A stretch of DNA of 35,683 nt from Cochliopodium minus (GCA_024220525.1 JAMYWO010000027.1:9783-45465), one strand, 5' to 3'; positions 1-12,200 are shown, counted from the first letter of the stretch. Notes: generated from the letters alone by a model not told the origin. Translations and numbers: made by a program.

Positions 1-76
1 AAAATAAAAATAAAAATAAAAATAAAAATAAAAATAAAAATAAAAATAAAAATAAAAATAAAAATAAAAATAAAAT
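1..76. repeat. (AAAAAT)n microsatellite at left edge
   Basis: About twelve copies of a hexanucleotide AAAAAT run from the first base. On the minus strand this is (TTTTTA)n directly after a GTATTT splice donor, so it is the start of an intron of the F-box/SPRY gene. It is not a free chromosome end. The right edge of the window ends in the same repeat, also in the sense orientation of an intron. Confidence 0.9.
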
Positions 77-78
77 AC

Positions 79-1333
79 AAAGAACCCAAGTCTAGGAGCT
101 TTTAAAGACTGTAAATCAAAGATGAAAGAGACTTTATCACCTTCTGACCATCTTGGGTTTTCTAATGACTCATTTAATCCTGGACCTCTCGAGTCTGTTT
201 AGGTTGAAATAATAATTTAAATTTTTAAAAAGAAGAAAACTTTTTTTAAAAAAATACCATAACCAGATACCCAACTTTATTTTTAATTATAAAATTAAAA
301 AATTAAAATTATAAAAATAATAAAATGTTAAAAAAAAAATAAAAAAATAACCTATCATTATTGGTATCGAAGCAACACATATTCTTATTTACGCTTGCTA
401 ATCCAACTCCCTTTTTTATTAAAATAATTAACATAATAATCCAATCATCATTTTTTACAATAATTTTACGTAAAAAATATAGTGTGATGTTTCCTACAAA
501 AGAAAAATTAATTTAATTAAAAATTAATTTAATTAAAAATTAAAAATTAAAAATTAAAAATTAATACCATTTTCAAAATATCCAATTCAACATAATGAAC
601 TCCACTCACAAACTTTTTGTCACACATTGCTCTTTTTTTAATTTTAGATTATTTTCAAGGAAAAAAAAAAAAAAAGTTTAACACATTCCAACTGTTTGTA
701 ACATTGCTTCTCGATTTGATAAATAAAAATAAAATCAGATTAAATAATTGATTTATTTTGGATTTACCCTGTTGACAAAACCAAATCTCCTTCTTAATAT
801 TTTTTAAAAACGGAGATTTCCTTTATTTTATTCAATAAAATTTTTTATATTTGATTTTTTACCACTCAATAGGATGGAATCTCCCATTTTTTTTTTATCC
901 CATTTCAATAATGTACCATACTATTTAGAGGAATGTTAAATTTTAACATGAAAAAAAAATTTTAATTTATATTCACCTTAAAATAGAGGCTGTACTTATT
1001 GATTCTGCATTCGTAGGGATTCCTTTGAATATTTACGAGATATTCATCAATTTCTATCTCCCCAATATTCTCGTTTCCTTCCTCCAAAAAGGATTTCCAG
1101 ATGATATTGCTTGTATTTTTATTATCAACCAACAGCTTGAGGAGATATTTGTTCATGATATGGATTTTGGAGATATCTGCTGGTTTAAGATAGCATAATA
1201 TCTTTGCGAGGATGAATTTTGGCAAATTTTCAAAATCAGAGCTGGGAGTAACATTCTCCAGTTTTTCAAATAATCTATTGACAGATAATTTATCCATATA
1301 AGGAGATAATTTGATTGCAGCAAATTCAGCCAT
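79..1333 (-). CDS. F-box/SPRY domain protein, 3' end missing
   Basis: Likely substrate receptor of an SCF-type ubiquitin ligase. Exons, in transcript order, at 977-1333, 863-920, 768-789, 683-706, 568-631, 470-493, 352-410, 258-274 and 79-194. All junctions are GT-AG and in phase, giving 247 residues before the window edge. Residues about 36-80 form an F-box (LPKFILAKILCYL followed by an Ile/Leu helix and IIWKSFLEE). From about residue 120 the later exons spell a B30.2/SPRY domain: LLKWDKKK, LSTGNVTNSWN, FVSGVHYVELDILKM, GVGLASVNKN, DSWVSGYDSRGPG and WSEGDKVSFIFDL. Four of these exons are 17-24 bp, and the introns are 51-77 bp. The final SPRY strands lie beyond the edge. F-box plus SPRY is the FBXO45/FSN-1 layout; whether it is an orthologue is not shown. 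It is divergent from the ankyrin gene, with 164 bp between the starts. Confidence 0.82.
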
Positions 1334-1497
1334 TGAGGAATTATTTCTATACTCAATTTTATATATTTTTTTTTTTTATAAAGGTGAAAATGGAAACTAA
1401 ATTTATGAAATGATCAATACAATTATCCACTCCTTTCTCCTTTCAACTTTAAATCAAAATTTTCATTCTTTCATTTTGAATATTGAAAAAAAAAAAA

Positions 1498-4248
1498 ATG
1501 AAGAAAGATGATGAGAGGATTGATAATGATGATTTTAGAATTGTTTTATTGAGAAAAAATGATGAAATATCCTTCAAAGAATCTTTAAAAAAAAGAGACG
1601 ATTACAATTTTACTACTATTGATGAGAAAAATGCACTTCATATCTTTTGTTGGAACAAATATCCCAATCATGAGATGTTGAATATCTTGATGACGAAAAA
1701 AATAGATGTAAATCAAAGAGATAAAAACAAGCAAACACCATTACATATTCTAATGATAAATAAATTCATAGATGAGGAAGTCATAGATACATTATTAAGA
1801 CATAAATGCAATCCAAATCGATTAGATGATGATTATAATAGCCCCATACATTATCTGTGCAAAAATAAGCTATTAAAATCGAATATGATAGAAAAAATAT
1901 TCAAATACGATGTAGATTTACAAGCATTGAATTTGAAGAAAAAGACACCTCTCCATTATTTATGTCAAAATTTAAATTTGAAAGAGGATATGTTCAAAAC
2001 AATAGTTGAAAACAAATCTGATGTCAATCAACTAGATAATAAAGGTAAAGTTTTTAAAGAGGAATATATCAGGAAATTTTAATTGTTAAAAAGGAAATTT
2101 GGCCATACATTATCTATCCCAAAATAAGAATGTGAACTATGAAATGATTAAACTGTTAGTAGAAAATAAATCTAATTTGAATGATAGAAACAAAGCGGGA
2201 AAACATGTTTTACATTATTTTTGCGAAAACGAGAATATGAAATATGAAATGCTCAACTATCTTGTCGATAAAAAATGTGAAATAAATGAATTGGATAACA
2301 CCAACAAGCTTCCTTTGCATTGTGCTTCTATGAATGAAAAAATCAATTTTGAAATATTCAAACTCTTGTTTTCTCTAAACGAAGTAAATGCAATCGATAA
2401 AAATAAAAAAACATTTCTCCATTATTTATTGATCCAAGAGAAAGATAACAAAGAAATTGTTGAACATTTGTTGAAAAATAAATCTGATGTAAAGTTGAAA
2501 GATAACAACGGAAGAACTCCCCTCCACTTTGCCGTTCTCAAAAATTCAAATTCTGAAATAATAAAGCTTTTAGTTCGATATAAATCTGATGTTAACGAAA
2601 CTGACAAAGATGGAAAGACTGGCCTTCATTTCTGTTCATTGAATGAGAGCCAAAATACTGATATTTTGAAATTATTGATAGAAAGCAAATCTGATCTAAA
2701 TGTAAAGGACAAAAATAAAAAAATCCCAATCAATTATTCCACCTTCAACGAAAATTTGAGTTTTGAAAACTTGAAAATACTTGTTGAAAATAAATCAGAT
2801 ATCAACCTCACCGAATACAATAATAAAACTTCTCTCCACTCTGTTTGCTCCAACAAAAAAATTTCAGTTGAGATTGTAACTCTGTTCTTGGAAAATAAAT
2901 CTGATCCTAATGCGCAAGATAACTCTTTTAAAACTCCTCTTCATTACCTTTGTTCTAATCCAAGTGTATTATTTTATTTTCAATTTTATTTTTATTTTTT
3001 TAATATTATTTTTTCTAGATGAGAAGTGGTATGATTGATGTGATGATCAAACACAAATGCAAAGTGAATGTGATCGACAATAAATATATTACTCCTTTGC
3101 ATTTAGCGTGTAAAAACAAAGAAATTGAGCATTTCACTTTACAAATCATGTTGGAGAACAATGCAGAACCAAATCTCATTGATGGGAATGGTAATTGAAT
3201 ACCTTTGAAAAAAATTAATTTTTTTTTTAAAATTTTTATTTCTTAGAAACAACTCCCTTTCATTATGGGTGTTTAAACGTAAATCTTTTTTTAAAAAAAA
3301 TTAATCATTTTTTTTTTGTTAATTTTTTTTTTTCTAACAAGACTGCTTTCTCAAAAAGATACTTTAAATTGTTTTTACAATACAAAGCAGACTTGAACCT
3401 CAAATACTTCAATAAAACACCTCTCCACTTGTACACAATAAATAAAAACATATTCACAAATGTAATTAAATATCTCGTTGAAAACAATCAAGATCCATGT
3501 GAAACAGAAGAAACATTGAAAACACCTCTACATTTTGCTTCATCAAACAAAAGGTAAATAATTTATTTATTTTTTAGTTTTTTATTTCTTTAATTTTATA
3601 TGTTTAGAATAACAAGAGAAACTATCAAATTCTTAATCAATAAAAAAGCAAGTGTGCAAGCATTAGATATTAATAAAAATACTCCATTTGACTTTGCTCT
3701 CTCGAATAGAAACATGTCTCTAGAAATAATCCAGATCATGCACCCTTATATTGATAAACACACCAATGGAATCTCCTTGTTTGAAACAGCTATCCTAATC
3801 AAAAAACCTTTGATTCTTTTTTTTTTAATGTCTAATCACCCAAACACAATCTTCAAATACTCTAATGTAACAAAAAAAAATTTAATATTTTTTTAAATTC
3901 TTTTTTTAATTTTGATCTTTTTTAATTTATTATTTATTCTTTAATTTTTACATAAAAAATTAGAATATATTGAATAGTTTTTCTTGTCCTGAGGGATACA
4001 ACAATTTCGAATGTATCAAAATTGTTGATAGTTTCAACAAAATGAAATTATGGTGCCAAGAGTATCATTACTTGTTCCCTCCTTTTATTAAAGACACGAT
4101 TTTCAATTTCATTTTGATTAACAAGAGTTTTGGATCCAACAAAGTGCCCAAGTTCATTTTATTTTCATTGATACAACGTTTTGTATCTTTTTATGTTTTT
4201 GAACGAGACTACAATAACGATATTTATTTAAACTATAAACAAAAGTAA
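1498..4248 (+). CDS. Ankyrin-repeat protein with C-terminal W-H-LPK module
   Basis: Exons 1498-2044, 2094-2965, 3019-3190, 3247-3278, 3342-3553, 3608-3866 and 3964-4248 total 2379 nt, encoding 792 residues; every phase agrees. The start is the first ATG after an A tract. After a short acidic/basic N-terminus come about 18 ankyrin repeats (about residues 50-690) of the type TPLHYLCxN ... EMIKLLVENKSDVN, so it is a scaffold or binding protein. The repeats are unusually uniform at the ENKSD turn, which suggests recent tandem expansion. The last exon adds a non-ankyrin tail with W728, a following H, FPPF, and then VPKFILFSLIQRFV. That tail resembles ends of the RCC1-like and second ankyrin proteins in this window. 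Partner and pathway cannot be read from the sequence. It may be a ubiquitin-ligase adaptor, by analogy to ankyrin-SOCS or ankyrin-F-box proteins (inference). Confidence 0.93.
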
Positions 4249-4413
4249 TTTTTTATAATTATATTTCTTTTTTAAAAAATTAATTTAATTCATGAAAAAA
4301 AAAAAAATAATACAAAATGTGATTAAATAAGACCCAAATCGTTTGTGAATTGATTTGTATTGATTTCAAATTATATAAAAATAAATAAAAAAAAAATTGA
4401 AGGAGGAGAAAAG

Positions 4414-7400
4414 ATGAACAAGATATTCCCAAAATTCAATAAAAACATTTTCAAGGCCAAATTAAATCCATCCAAATCTTCAAGATATTTGAATAGCAAC
4501 ATCCCAAAGATCAAAATTGAGAAACATAAAGTAAAAATATAAAAAATGTGATTTTATAATATTTGATAGTGATTTTATAGAATGGAATAAATTTAAAGCA
4601 TTGATATTTGATCAAAAAATATTATTCTTTCATTCTTGTTTGAATATTTCAAAAAAAAAAAAAAGAAAAAGAAAAAGAAAAAGAGAAAATTATATCAAAT
4701 AATGATTCAATGATTGTAAATCAAATTCTAATTCTTTGAATGATTATAGAATGCACTCAGATATTTTTCAACGGATAATAATAAAATCAAAGAAGAGAAA
4801 AAAGAGGGAATATTGAAAGAAGATATCACAACAAGAACATCATCATATGAAATCAATTCCAAAGAAAACATAATCAACAACAAAGATCAATCAAAGAAAC
4901 AAAAACCCAAAGCTTCCTCCAAAGAAGAGGAGAAAAAAGAAGCGAACTGGAAGATTTTAAAGACATTCGTAGGGTATTTGTGGCCAACTGCGGAACCAAA
5001 GTTGAAAGTACGGGTTGTTTTGGCTCTCACATTTTTAATAGGAGCAAAAGTAAAACAAAAAATTGTTTTTTTTTTCTTTATTATTTGATTATGTTTAAAT
5101 TTTAAAATTTAATTATTTAATTTCAATTTATTTTCATTTTTTTAAAACTAATTAATTTTTATTTTAAAAAAAGCTTATCAATGTGGAAATTCCATATCTA
5201 TTTAAACAAATAATAGATACATTGAATGAAACTGCTACAGTAACAGGAGCTACTATTCCTATGGCCTTACTTCTTGGGTGTAAAATAATTTTTCAATATT
5301 AACTATATATTTAATTTTATTTTAATAAATTTATTTTAAAAAATTTATTTTTTACTTTTTAACTAGACGGAGCTGCTAGAATAGGAAGTTCTGTATTCAA
5401 TGAATTGAGAAATGTAGTTTTCACAGAAGTTGTGCAGACTGCCATCAGACAGTTGTCAAGAAAAACCTTTCATCATCTACTAAATTTGGATCTCAAATTC
5501 CACCTTGGAAGGTAAACAAATTAATAATTAACCTTTTTTAAATCAAATAACAAATCGCCATACCCTTTAATGAAAGTATTCTTTTATTTTTATGGAAAAT
5601 TTTAATAAAATAATAATTAAATTTATAAAAATGCAAAATTAATAAAACAAAATTTTTAAAAGTAAATTTTAATTATATTTGAATTTTTGAACAATTTTTA
5701 TTAAAAAAATAAAATAGGGAAACAGGAGGTAAAAATCACCTTTATTTTTAAATTATTTTATAGTAATTTAATTAATTAATAAATTTTTATTGAAGCGCTT
5801 TCGAGAGCTTTGGAAAGAGGTACGAAAGGGATCAATTTTGTGATGAATGCGATGTTGTTCCATGTTTTGCCCACCATCCTCGAAATCTCTTTGGTTTCTG
5901 GTATTTTTGCTTATAATTATGGACCTAGTTTCGCTGCTGTTACTATGACAACTCTCGCTACCTATTCTGTTTTCACTTTTTCAATAACCAAATGGAGGTA
6001 AATAAAATTAAAAAATTGAATTAAATTAAATTTTAATTAATTAAAAATAATAAAAATAATAAAATAAAAAAATAAAAAAATAATAAAAATGTAAAAATAT
6101 AAAAATAAAATAATAAAAAAATAAATAATAAAAATAATAAAATCATTAATTAAAATTAATTCAATTTTATTATAGAACACAGTTTAGAAAAGAGCAAAAC
6201 AAAATCGAAAATGAATCAGCAGCCAAGGTGGTTGATTCCCTCATCAATTATGAAACAGTCAAGTACTTCGGAAATGAAAAATTGGAGGCAGACAAGTATG
6301 ATAGTCTTTTGATAAGAGCAAATGAAGTTGGTCTCAAAACTAATGTAACAAAAAATTATTTAAATTTTTAATTTTTTAATTTTAAATTTTTTAATTTTTT
6401 ATAACGTTAAAAATTTATTTTTTATAATATTTCTTTTGATTTTTTTAGACAAGTTTAGCTCTTTTGAATGCAGGACAACAAATCATTTTCAGTGCCGTAA
6501 AAAACTTTTTAAAAATAAAATGAAATGAAAAAAGAAATTAATAAATTAAATATAAAAAAATAATAATTAATTAAATATACAAAAATGAAATAAAAAATAA
6601 AATAAAAAATAAAATAAAATTAATTAAATTTAAATAAAAAAAACAAAAAAAATTATTTTAACAAAGGCATTGACTGCTGTTATGGTTATGGGTACCAATG
6701 GGATTTTGGGAGGAGGGTTGACAATAGGAGATTTGGTGATGATAAATGGTCTTCTCTTCCAACTTTCTTTGCCTCTCAACTTTTTAGGTAGTGTTTATCG
6801 TGAGTTGAAACAATCTCTCATCGACATGGATACAATGTTTAGTCTCTTAAACAAAAAATCTACAATGATTGAAGAAGAAAAAGTAATTTTTTATAATTTT
6901 TTTTTTATTAAACATCATTTTTATTTTTATTTTAAAACATTTTTTATTTTTAAATATTTTCATTTTTCTTTTTTATTAATTTATAGTTAAATTATAATTT
7001 TAGTCAAATTAAATTTTAATTTAAAATTTTAATTTAAAATTTTTTTTTTCATCAGATTTTTATTTTAAAACCAGATTTATTTTTATTTATTTTTTTATTT
7101 TTTCAATTTTCATTTTTCATTTTTCATTTTTAACATTTTAATTTATTTATTTTTTTTTTCCTTCATTATTAGGCTTTGGAAATCAAGGGAGGAGCAATAG
7201 AATTCAAGAATGTTGCGTTCAAGTACGAAGATAGACAAATTTTCAAAAACCTCTCTTTTTCCATCTCCCCTGGCCAAACTGTCGCATTTGTAGGTTCATC
7301 TGGATCTGGGTAATTCAAAAATATGATATACAAAAAAATAATTAAAAATAAATGAAAATAAATAATAAAAAAAGAAAAAATTAGCAAAATGAAATAAATT

Positions 7401-9039
7401 TAAATAAAAGATAAATAATCAGAAAAATCTAAATAAAAAATAATCAGAAAAATCTAAAAATAACAAAATAAAAATAAAAAATAAAACATTTAAAAACATT
7501 TAAAATAAAATAATAAAATAATAAAATAATAAAATAATAAAATAAATAAAATAGAAAAAAATAAAAAATAAGAAAAATTAAAATTAGAAATTAGAAAATA
7601 ATAAAAATAAATAGATTTAAATCATTTAAAATAAAAATAAAAATGAAAATAAATTTAAATCTAAATAACAAAATAAAGTTAATAAATAAATATAAATCTA
7701 AAAATCTAAAAATAAATATAAATCATTAAAAATAAAAAATAAAAAAATAATAAAAATAATAAAAAAAAGGAAAAAAAATAAAAATTAGAAATTTAAAAAA
7801 TAATAAAAACTAAAAAAAAATTTTCAAAAAAGAAAATCAACAATATTGAGATTATTGTTCAGATTTTATGACCCAGAAAAAGGAGAAATAACGATAGATG
7901 GTCAAAACTTGAACTCAGTTAGTTTGGAAAGTGTTAGAAAAAACATCTCCGTCATCCCCCAAGACAATATTCTTTTCAATGATTCTATTTACTACAATAT
8001 TTTGTATGGTAACACCTCCTCTTCAAAAGAGCAAGTTATTCAAGCAGCTAAAAGAGCTCATATCGTAAAAAAATTAATTTAAAATTTTAAATGTTTCAAA
8101 TTAATTTAATATTTTTTATTAATTTATTAATTTATTAATATAAATTTATTAATTTATTAATATAAATTTATTAATTTATTAATTTATTAATTTTAAATTC
8201 AATTTTAATTTTTAATTTTTATTTTAAAGATTTTAATTTTTAATTTTTATTTTTAAAGATTTTAGTTTCAACTTTTTAATTTTTAAATAAGTTTAACTGT
8301 AATATTTTAATTTTTAATTTTTAATTTTTTAATTTTTTAATTTTTTAATTTTTATTTATTAAAAATAGCATGAATCTATTGTAACTTGGCCTCATGAGTA
8401 TGAAACAAAAGTGGGAGAAAGAGGACTTAAAATTTCTGGAGGAGAAAAACAAAGAATTTCCATCGCCAGAGCTATTCTTAAAGACTCTCCTATTTTGCTT
8501 TGTGATGAAGGTAAAAAAAACAAAAACAACATTAAAAGATTTAAAATAAAAAAATGAAAAAATATCAATTTTTTAAAAAAACAAAAAAATAAAATAAAAA
8601 AAAAATGAAATAAAATAAAATAAAAAATAAAAATAAAAACAAAAAAAAAAATAAAAACATAAAAACATAACAATTTAAATAAATATCAATTTAAAATAAA
8701 TAAAAAAAAAAAGAACAAAAATAAAAATAAAATTAGAAAAATAATAAATTTTTATAGAAAAATTTCAGAACTATAATATTAATTCCAATTAAAAAAAAAT
8801 TAGCGACTAGCATGGTTGATTCAAACACTGAAAGTAAGATTGTAGACTCTTTAAAAGAAAACTTCAAGAACAGAACCAACATCATCATCGCACACAGACT
8901 CTCTTCCATCATACATGCCGACAACATTCTCGTTTTAAGAGAAGGTACTGTTGTAGAGCAGGGTACTCACAATGAGTTGTTGGAAGTTGGAGGTTATTAC
9001 TATGATTTGTGGACTTCTCAAGCAAATTTGAGAAATTAA
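4414..9039 (+). CDS. ATM1: Mitochondrial ABC half-transporter Atm1/ABCB7
   Basis: Exporter of the mitochondrial inner membrane that supplies a sulfur/glutathione compound for cytosolic iron-sulfur assembly (family knowledge). Thirteen exons: 4414-4530, 4750-5049, 5174-5279, 5367-5511, 5718-5728, 5796-5997, 6176-6344, 6449-6496, 6667-6882, 7173-7309, 7833-8064, 8369-8510 and 8804-9039. They sum to 2061 nt and 686 residues, the normal family length. The N-terminus is basic and ends in a classic presequence site, LRYFST (residues 42-47). The membrane domain shows [29 protein letters not shown] and [18 protein letters not shown], all Atm1 hallmarks. The ATPase has Walker A GSSGSGKST (479-487, split by an intron), Q-loop VIPQD, signature ISGGEKQR (583), Walker B ILLCDE and H-loop His639. 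All catalytic residues are intact. Exon 5 is an 11-nt microexon. Introns reach 523 bp of A-rich or T-rich simple sequence. Intron 1 (219 bp) carries an A14 tract and (AAAAAG)n. Confidence 0.97.
8121..8190 (+). repeat. 22-bp AT tandem repeat in an Atm1 intron
   Basis: Two exact tandem copies of a 22-bp unit built from AATTTATT blocks (8121-8142 and 8143-8164), followed by a third, partly diverged copy. It sits in the intron between the Q-loop and signature exons of Atm1. No coding or RNA signal is visible in it. Confidence 0.8.
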
Positions 9040-9084
9040 AAAATAAAAGAAATAATTATTAAAAAAACTTACGAAATTTTTTAT

Positions 9085-9574
9085 TTACAAATTTTTCAAT
9101 TTAGTTTTCTTCGCTGAAATACTGTTTGTTTCATTTGCATCTCTTTTCTCCTTGCTTTTCTTGAGCAGATCAATTTCTTCTTGGAGTTTACCCATTATGG
9201 AGATCAACTCTTGGTTTGTTTTTGATTTGATCTTTCTTCTTTTGAAGAGAAAGAACTTTTTTGTTTCTAGTAAAATAAGAAGTAGATGTTGGATTCGTCT
9301 CCTTGGAAATCAAACTTTTTTTCTTTAAGTTCCCCCACTTTAAATCAATCTTTTCTTTTGATGTTTTCTTTTTTAGTGTCCTCAATGAAATTTCTTCCAA
9401 GTTTATCTCTTTTATTCCCATCAATCTCTCCACACATACCTCGAAACATTTTATCTTCAAGAAAGGTAAAGTGAAATCTTGTGAGAAAGTGGAATCGAAT
9501 TTATTGTAAAATATGTCTTCTACAGTGTAAGTTAAAACAGAAAATGAAATTTCTTGTTTAAAATTCAGAATCAT
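9085..9574 (-). CDS. Small basic coiled-coil protein, unrecognised
   Basis: Two exons, 9316-9574 and 9085-9266, joined over a 49-bp intron (GTTTGA ... ACTAG), give 441 nt and 146 residues. The intron is needed because without it the reading frame stops before a clearly continuing Lys/Glu-rich helix (LISIMGKLQEEIDLLKK). The protein is Lys-rich, has no transmembrane segment, and ends in a short coiled coil and a basic tail, which suggests a nuclear or structural role (inference). The start is uncertain. The frame stays open about 80 bp upstream of the chosen ATG (a further helix with NKLKRWEKR) but holds no ATG there, so a 5' exon may be missing. It converges on Atm1 with 45 bp between the stops. 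I recognise no family. Confidence 0.5.
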
Positions 9575-10021
9575 TTCTTTGTAGTTCTGCACAATTATTC
9601 TTTTTTCCCATCTTTTCAACTTATTTTCAATTCTTTCTATTGCATTTTGAATTCTTTATCCTTATCTATCATAGTAGTAAATTTTTTTCTTATTTGAACT
9701 CTATCTATTTTCATTTTTATTTTTTTATTCTAGGTTTTTTTCGGTTATTTTTGTGTTAAATTAATTAATAATAAAAATTACTAAATTGGTTGAAATAGTA
9801 ATAAAAAGTTTGTTAAGATAAACTTTAGAGATTAAATTTTCTTTTCAATTAATTTTCATACTTCTCATATTTCTTTATCTTTGAAGTAGTAACTCCTCCA
9901 AAAAAATTCAAAAAATAAAGACTAAAATTTTAAAATCTATTAATGACTGTTTTAATAAATGGTTTTGATTTAAGAAGCCTTCTTTATTATAAATAAAATA
10001 AAAAAAAAAATTGTTAAAAAA
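9575..10021. other. Divergent intergenic region, no gene seen
   Basis: AT-rich spacer between the coiled-coil gene (-) and the RCC1-like gene (+). On the minus strand it may hold a missing 5' exon of the former: an ATG at about 9715 starts a short open stretch, but no splice phase I tried joins it. The last 90 bp (about 9930-10021) recur downstream of the RCC1-like gene as part of a partial duplication. Confidence 0.6.
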
Positions 10022-12046
10022 ATGGAAAATTATTCTTCAAGCTCTCATGGATACACCAGTTTTTTTTATGATGGTATAAAATTTCTTTTTAAAAAACAGA
10101 ATATCAACAAATTTTAAATTGAATCAATAATTGTGGAATTTGAAAATAAAAAATAAAGAAAAGGAAAAGATAGTTCATGGATGTGGATATAATAATCATG
10201 GTAAAAAATTTGAAAGGACATAAATTCTTTTTTTCAAATATTCTTCAAATCAAAATTAATTTCAATAAAAATTAAAAATAGGGCAATTGGGAAATGGAAA
10301 AACAAATGAAAATAGCAAGATAGTGGAAATTATGAGAGGAATAGATGTGCTATCAATAAGCTGTGGTTTGAACTTTTCCCTCATTTATTGTTCAAACGGA
10401 GAATTATTTGGGATGGGAACCATTTCAATCTTGCAAAAAAAAAAACTAAATGTAAACAAACCAACACTGATAATGAGAGATGGCGAAATAAAATCTATTT
10501 GTTGTGGTAGTAATTTTTCTGTAATTTTGAGAAATGATGGGAAGGTATTGAGAAATTTTGACGAAGAAATTGAAAGCAAAATTAAGATTATTTCTTGTGG
10601 TAACTAAAAATAAAATAACAAAACAATAAAAAAATATGAAAATAAAAATTTGATTCATACAATCTAAAAAAAATTTTAAAAAAAAATTAAAGAATTAACC
10701 TATCAAATTGTTTTCAAAGTAAAAAAATGATCATAAATTAATAAATACTTTTAAAATTTTATTTTTATAAAAAAAAAAAATAAAATATAAAAATACTTTA
10801 ATTTAAAGTTTAATTCTCAATATTCATTTTGAACAATTATAAAGAATATTTTTAAGAAAAATATTGAAATATTTTATATTTTTAAATTAAGGATACAACT
10901 TTTTTTTGATGTATTCAAATGACGAAAAAATGTTTGGGTATGGATCTAATAGTGTTAAACAACTCGATAAAAATTCCATTGAGAACTGTGACAAATCCAC
11001 ATTTATTTTTGAAATTCCTCAAGTAGAACTAATGGAATGTGGCGCTTATCATTCTTTGATTTACAAAAAAAATGATGATTTGATAGGATGGGGAGATAAC
11101 AGTACAATTTTTAAATTTTTAAATTTTTTCTTAATTTTATTTTTTAAATCTTTTATTTTTTATCTTAATTTTTTTGTGTTTTTTGATGATTTTATTTTTT
11201 ATGTTATTTTTATTATTTGTTTTTTTGTTTTACTTTGTTTTTGTGAAAATTTTTTATTTCAATCTTGAAATCATTTTTTTTAGATTCTGGTCAATTAGGA
11301 TTGGGAGAAATGAAAGGATCAATAGGAACCCCAACTTTGATTTTGAACGACAAAACCATCAAACAAATAAGTTGTGGGTATTACCACAGTATGTTTTTAA
11401 CTTTTGCCAGTGAGTTGTTTGTTTTTGGACTTATTGAGAGTGGAAAAGTAAAAATCATAATTTTTTAAATTTTTCTTTTTTCACTTTTCATCAAAATTTT
11501 TTTCAATTTATAAATAGATTGGAACAGGAAACAACTATGTCTCATATTCTCCAAAAAAACTGGAAACTAATAAAGAAGAAATTAGATATATTTCTGCTTG
11601 TTCACTTCAATCCTTTTATTACACCGAAAAGGGAGATATTTTTTCATTCGGATTTAACTCGTAAAAAAAATTTTTTATTTTATCTTTTATTAAAACTTTT
11701 CATTTTAACGTTTATTTATTTTTATTCAAAAGTTAAAAATGAATTTTTTTAAAAATTTTTAATAAGATATGGTCAACTTGGTCTTGGAAATTTATGTGCA
11801 AATGTAATAAATCCACAAAAAGCTTTCAACAATCCAAACCTCTCAATTTTTGTTTCAAGATCAACCAGTAACAAGAGGGTGTGGACTCCTGAAAAACACA
11901 TTAACTTTTCAACGGTTTTTAAAGAAAATACTTCAGCTTTTGTTAAATGTTTGAAATGCAAACAAATTGTTTGGAATTTAAAACTTCCCAAATTCATTTT
12001 GTTTGAGATAATCAAGTTTTATTCTTCTCCTCCAAACAAATTCTAG
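10022..12046 (+). CDS. RCC1-like repeat protein with C-terminal W-H-LPK module
   Basis: Seven exons (10022-10073, 10159-10200, 10282-10599, 10892-11101, 11284-11447, 11518-11660, 11767-12046) total 1209 nt and 402 residues, all in phase. The body is a divergent RCC1 beta-propeller. Repeat cores include HGCGYNNHGQLGNG, ISCGLNFSLIY, MECGAYHSLIY, GWGDNNSGQLGLG, ISCGYYHSMF and FGFNSYGQLGLG. Several exon ends fall inside the CG-G turns. The propeller ends near residue 330. The tail carries WTPEKHINF (W349), a Cys-x2-Cys pair, and LPKFILFEIIKFY, matching the tails of the two ankyrin proteins here. RCC1 propellers can be guanine-exchange or protein-binding platforms. With so divergent a propeller, exchange activity on Ran is unlikely (inference). 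A partial copy of its promoter and first codons follows the gene. Confidence 0.88.
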
Positions 12047-12057
12047 AAAATAATGAT

Positions 12058-12200
12058 TAAAATCTAAAATCAAGTATGGCTGTTTTAATAAATTGTTTTA
12101 TTGATCAAAAGTGCTTTCCTTTTTTTAAAAAGAAAAAAAATTGTTTAAAAAATGGAAAAATCTTCTTCATTTCGCTATGGATATTCAAAAAAAAATTAAA
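12058..12200 (+). pseudogene. Truncated 5' copy of the RCC1-like gene
   Basis: About 130 bp directly after the RCC1-like gene repeat that gene's own promoter and start. Shared landmarks are CTGTTTTAATAAA, a long A tract, TTGTT, and an ATG at 12152 whose product begins MEKSSSFRYGY, against MENYSSSSHGY in the intact gene. Homology stops after about twelve codons and the frame then ends in A/T sequence, so this is a remnant. It implies that this locus once held tandem copies, or that a copy event was incomplete. Confidence 0.7.

Noticed and set aside
1-76. Telomere-like repeats at both ends in inverted orientation
   Set aside because: Both repeats begin right after splice donors of genes that continue past the edge, contain no G, and match internal intron microsatellites. 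They are intron sequence, not chromosome ends.
812-820. A 9-bp microexon in the F-box/SPRY gene
   Set aside because: It would require a 22-bp intron. Joining 863-920 directly to 768-789 keeps the phase and gives a better SPRY match (LLSGDLVLSTGN).
8392-8673. Phe-rich minus-strand frame
   Set aside because: Antisense of an Atm1 exon running into an A-rich intron.
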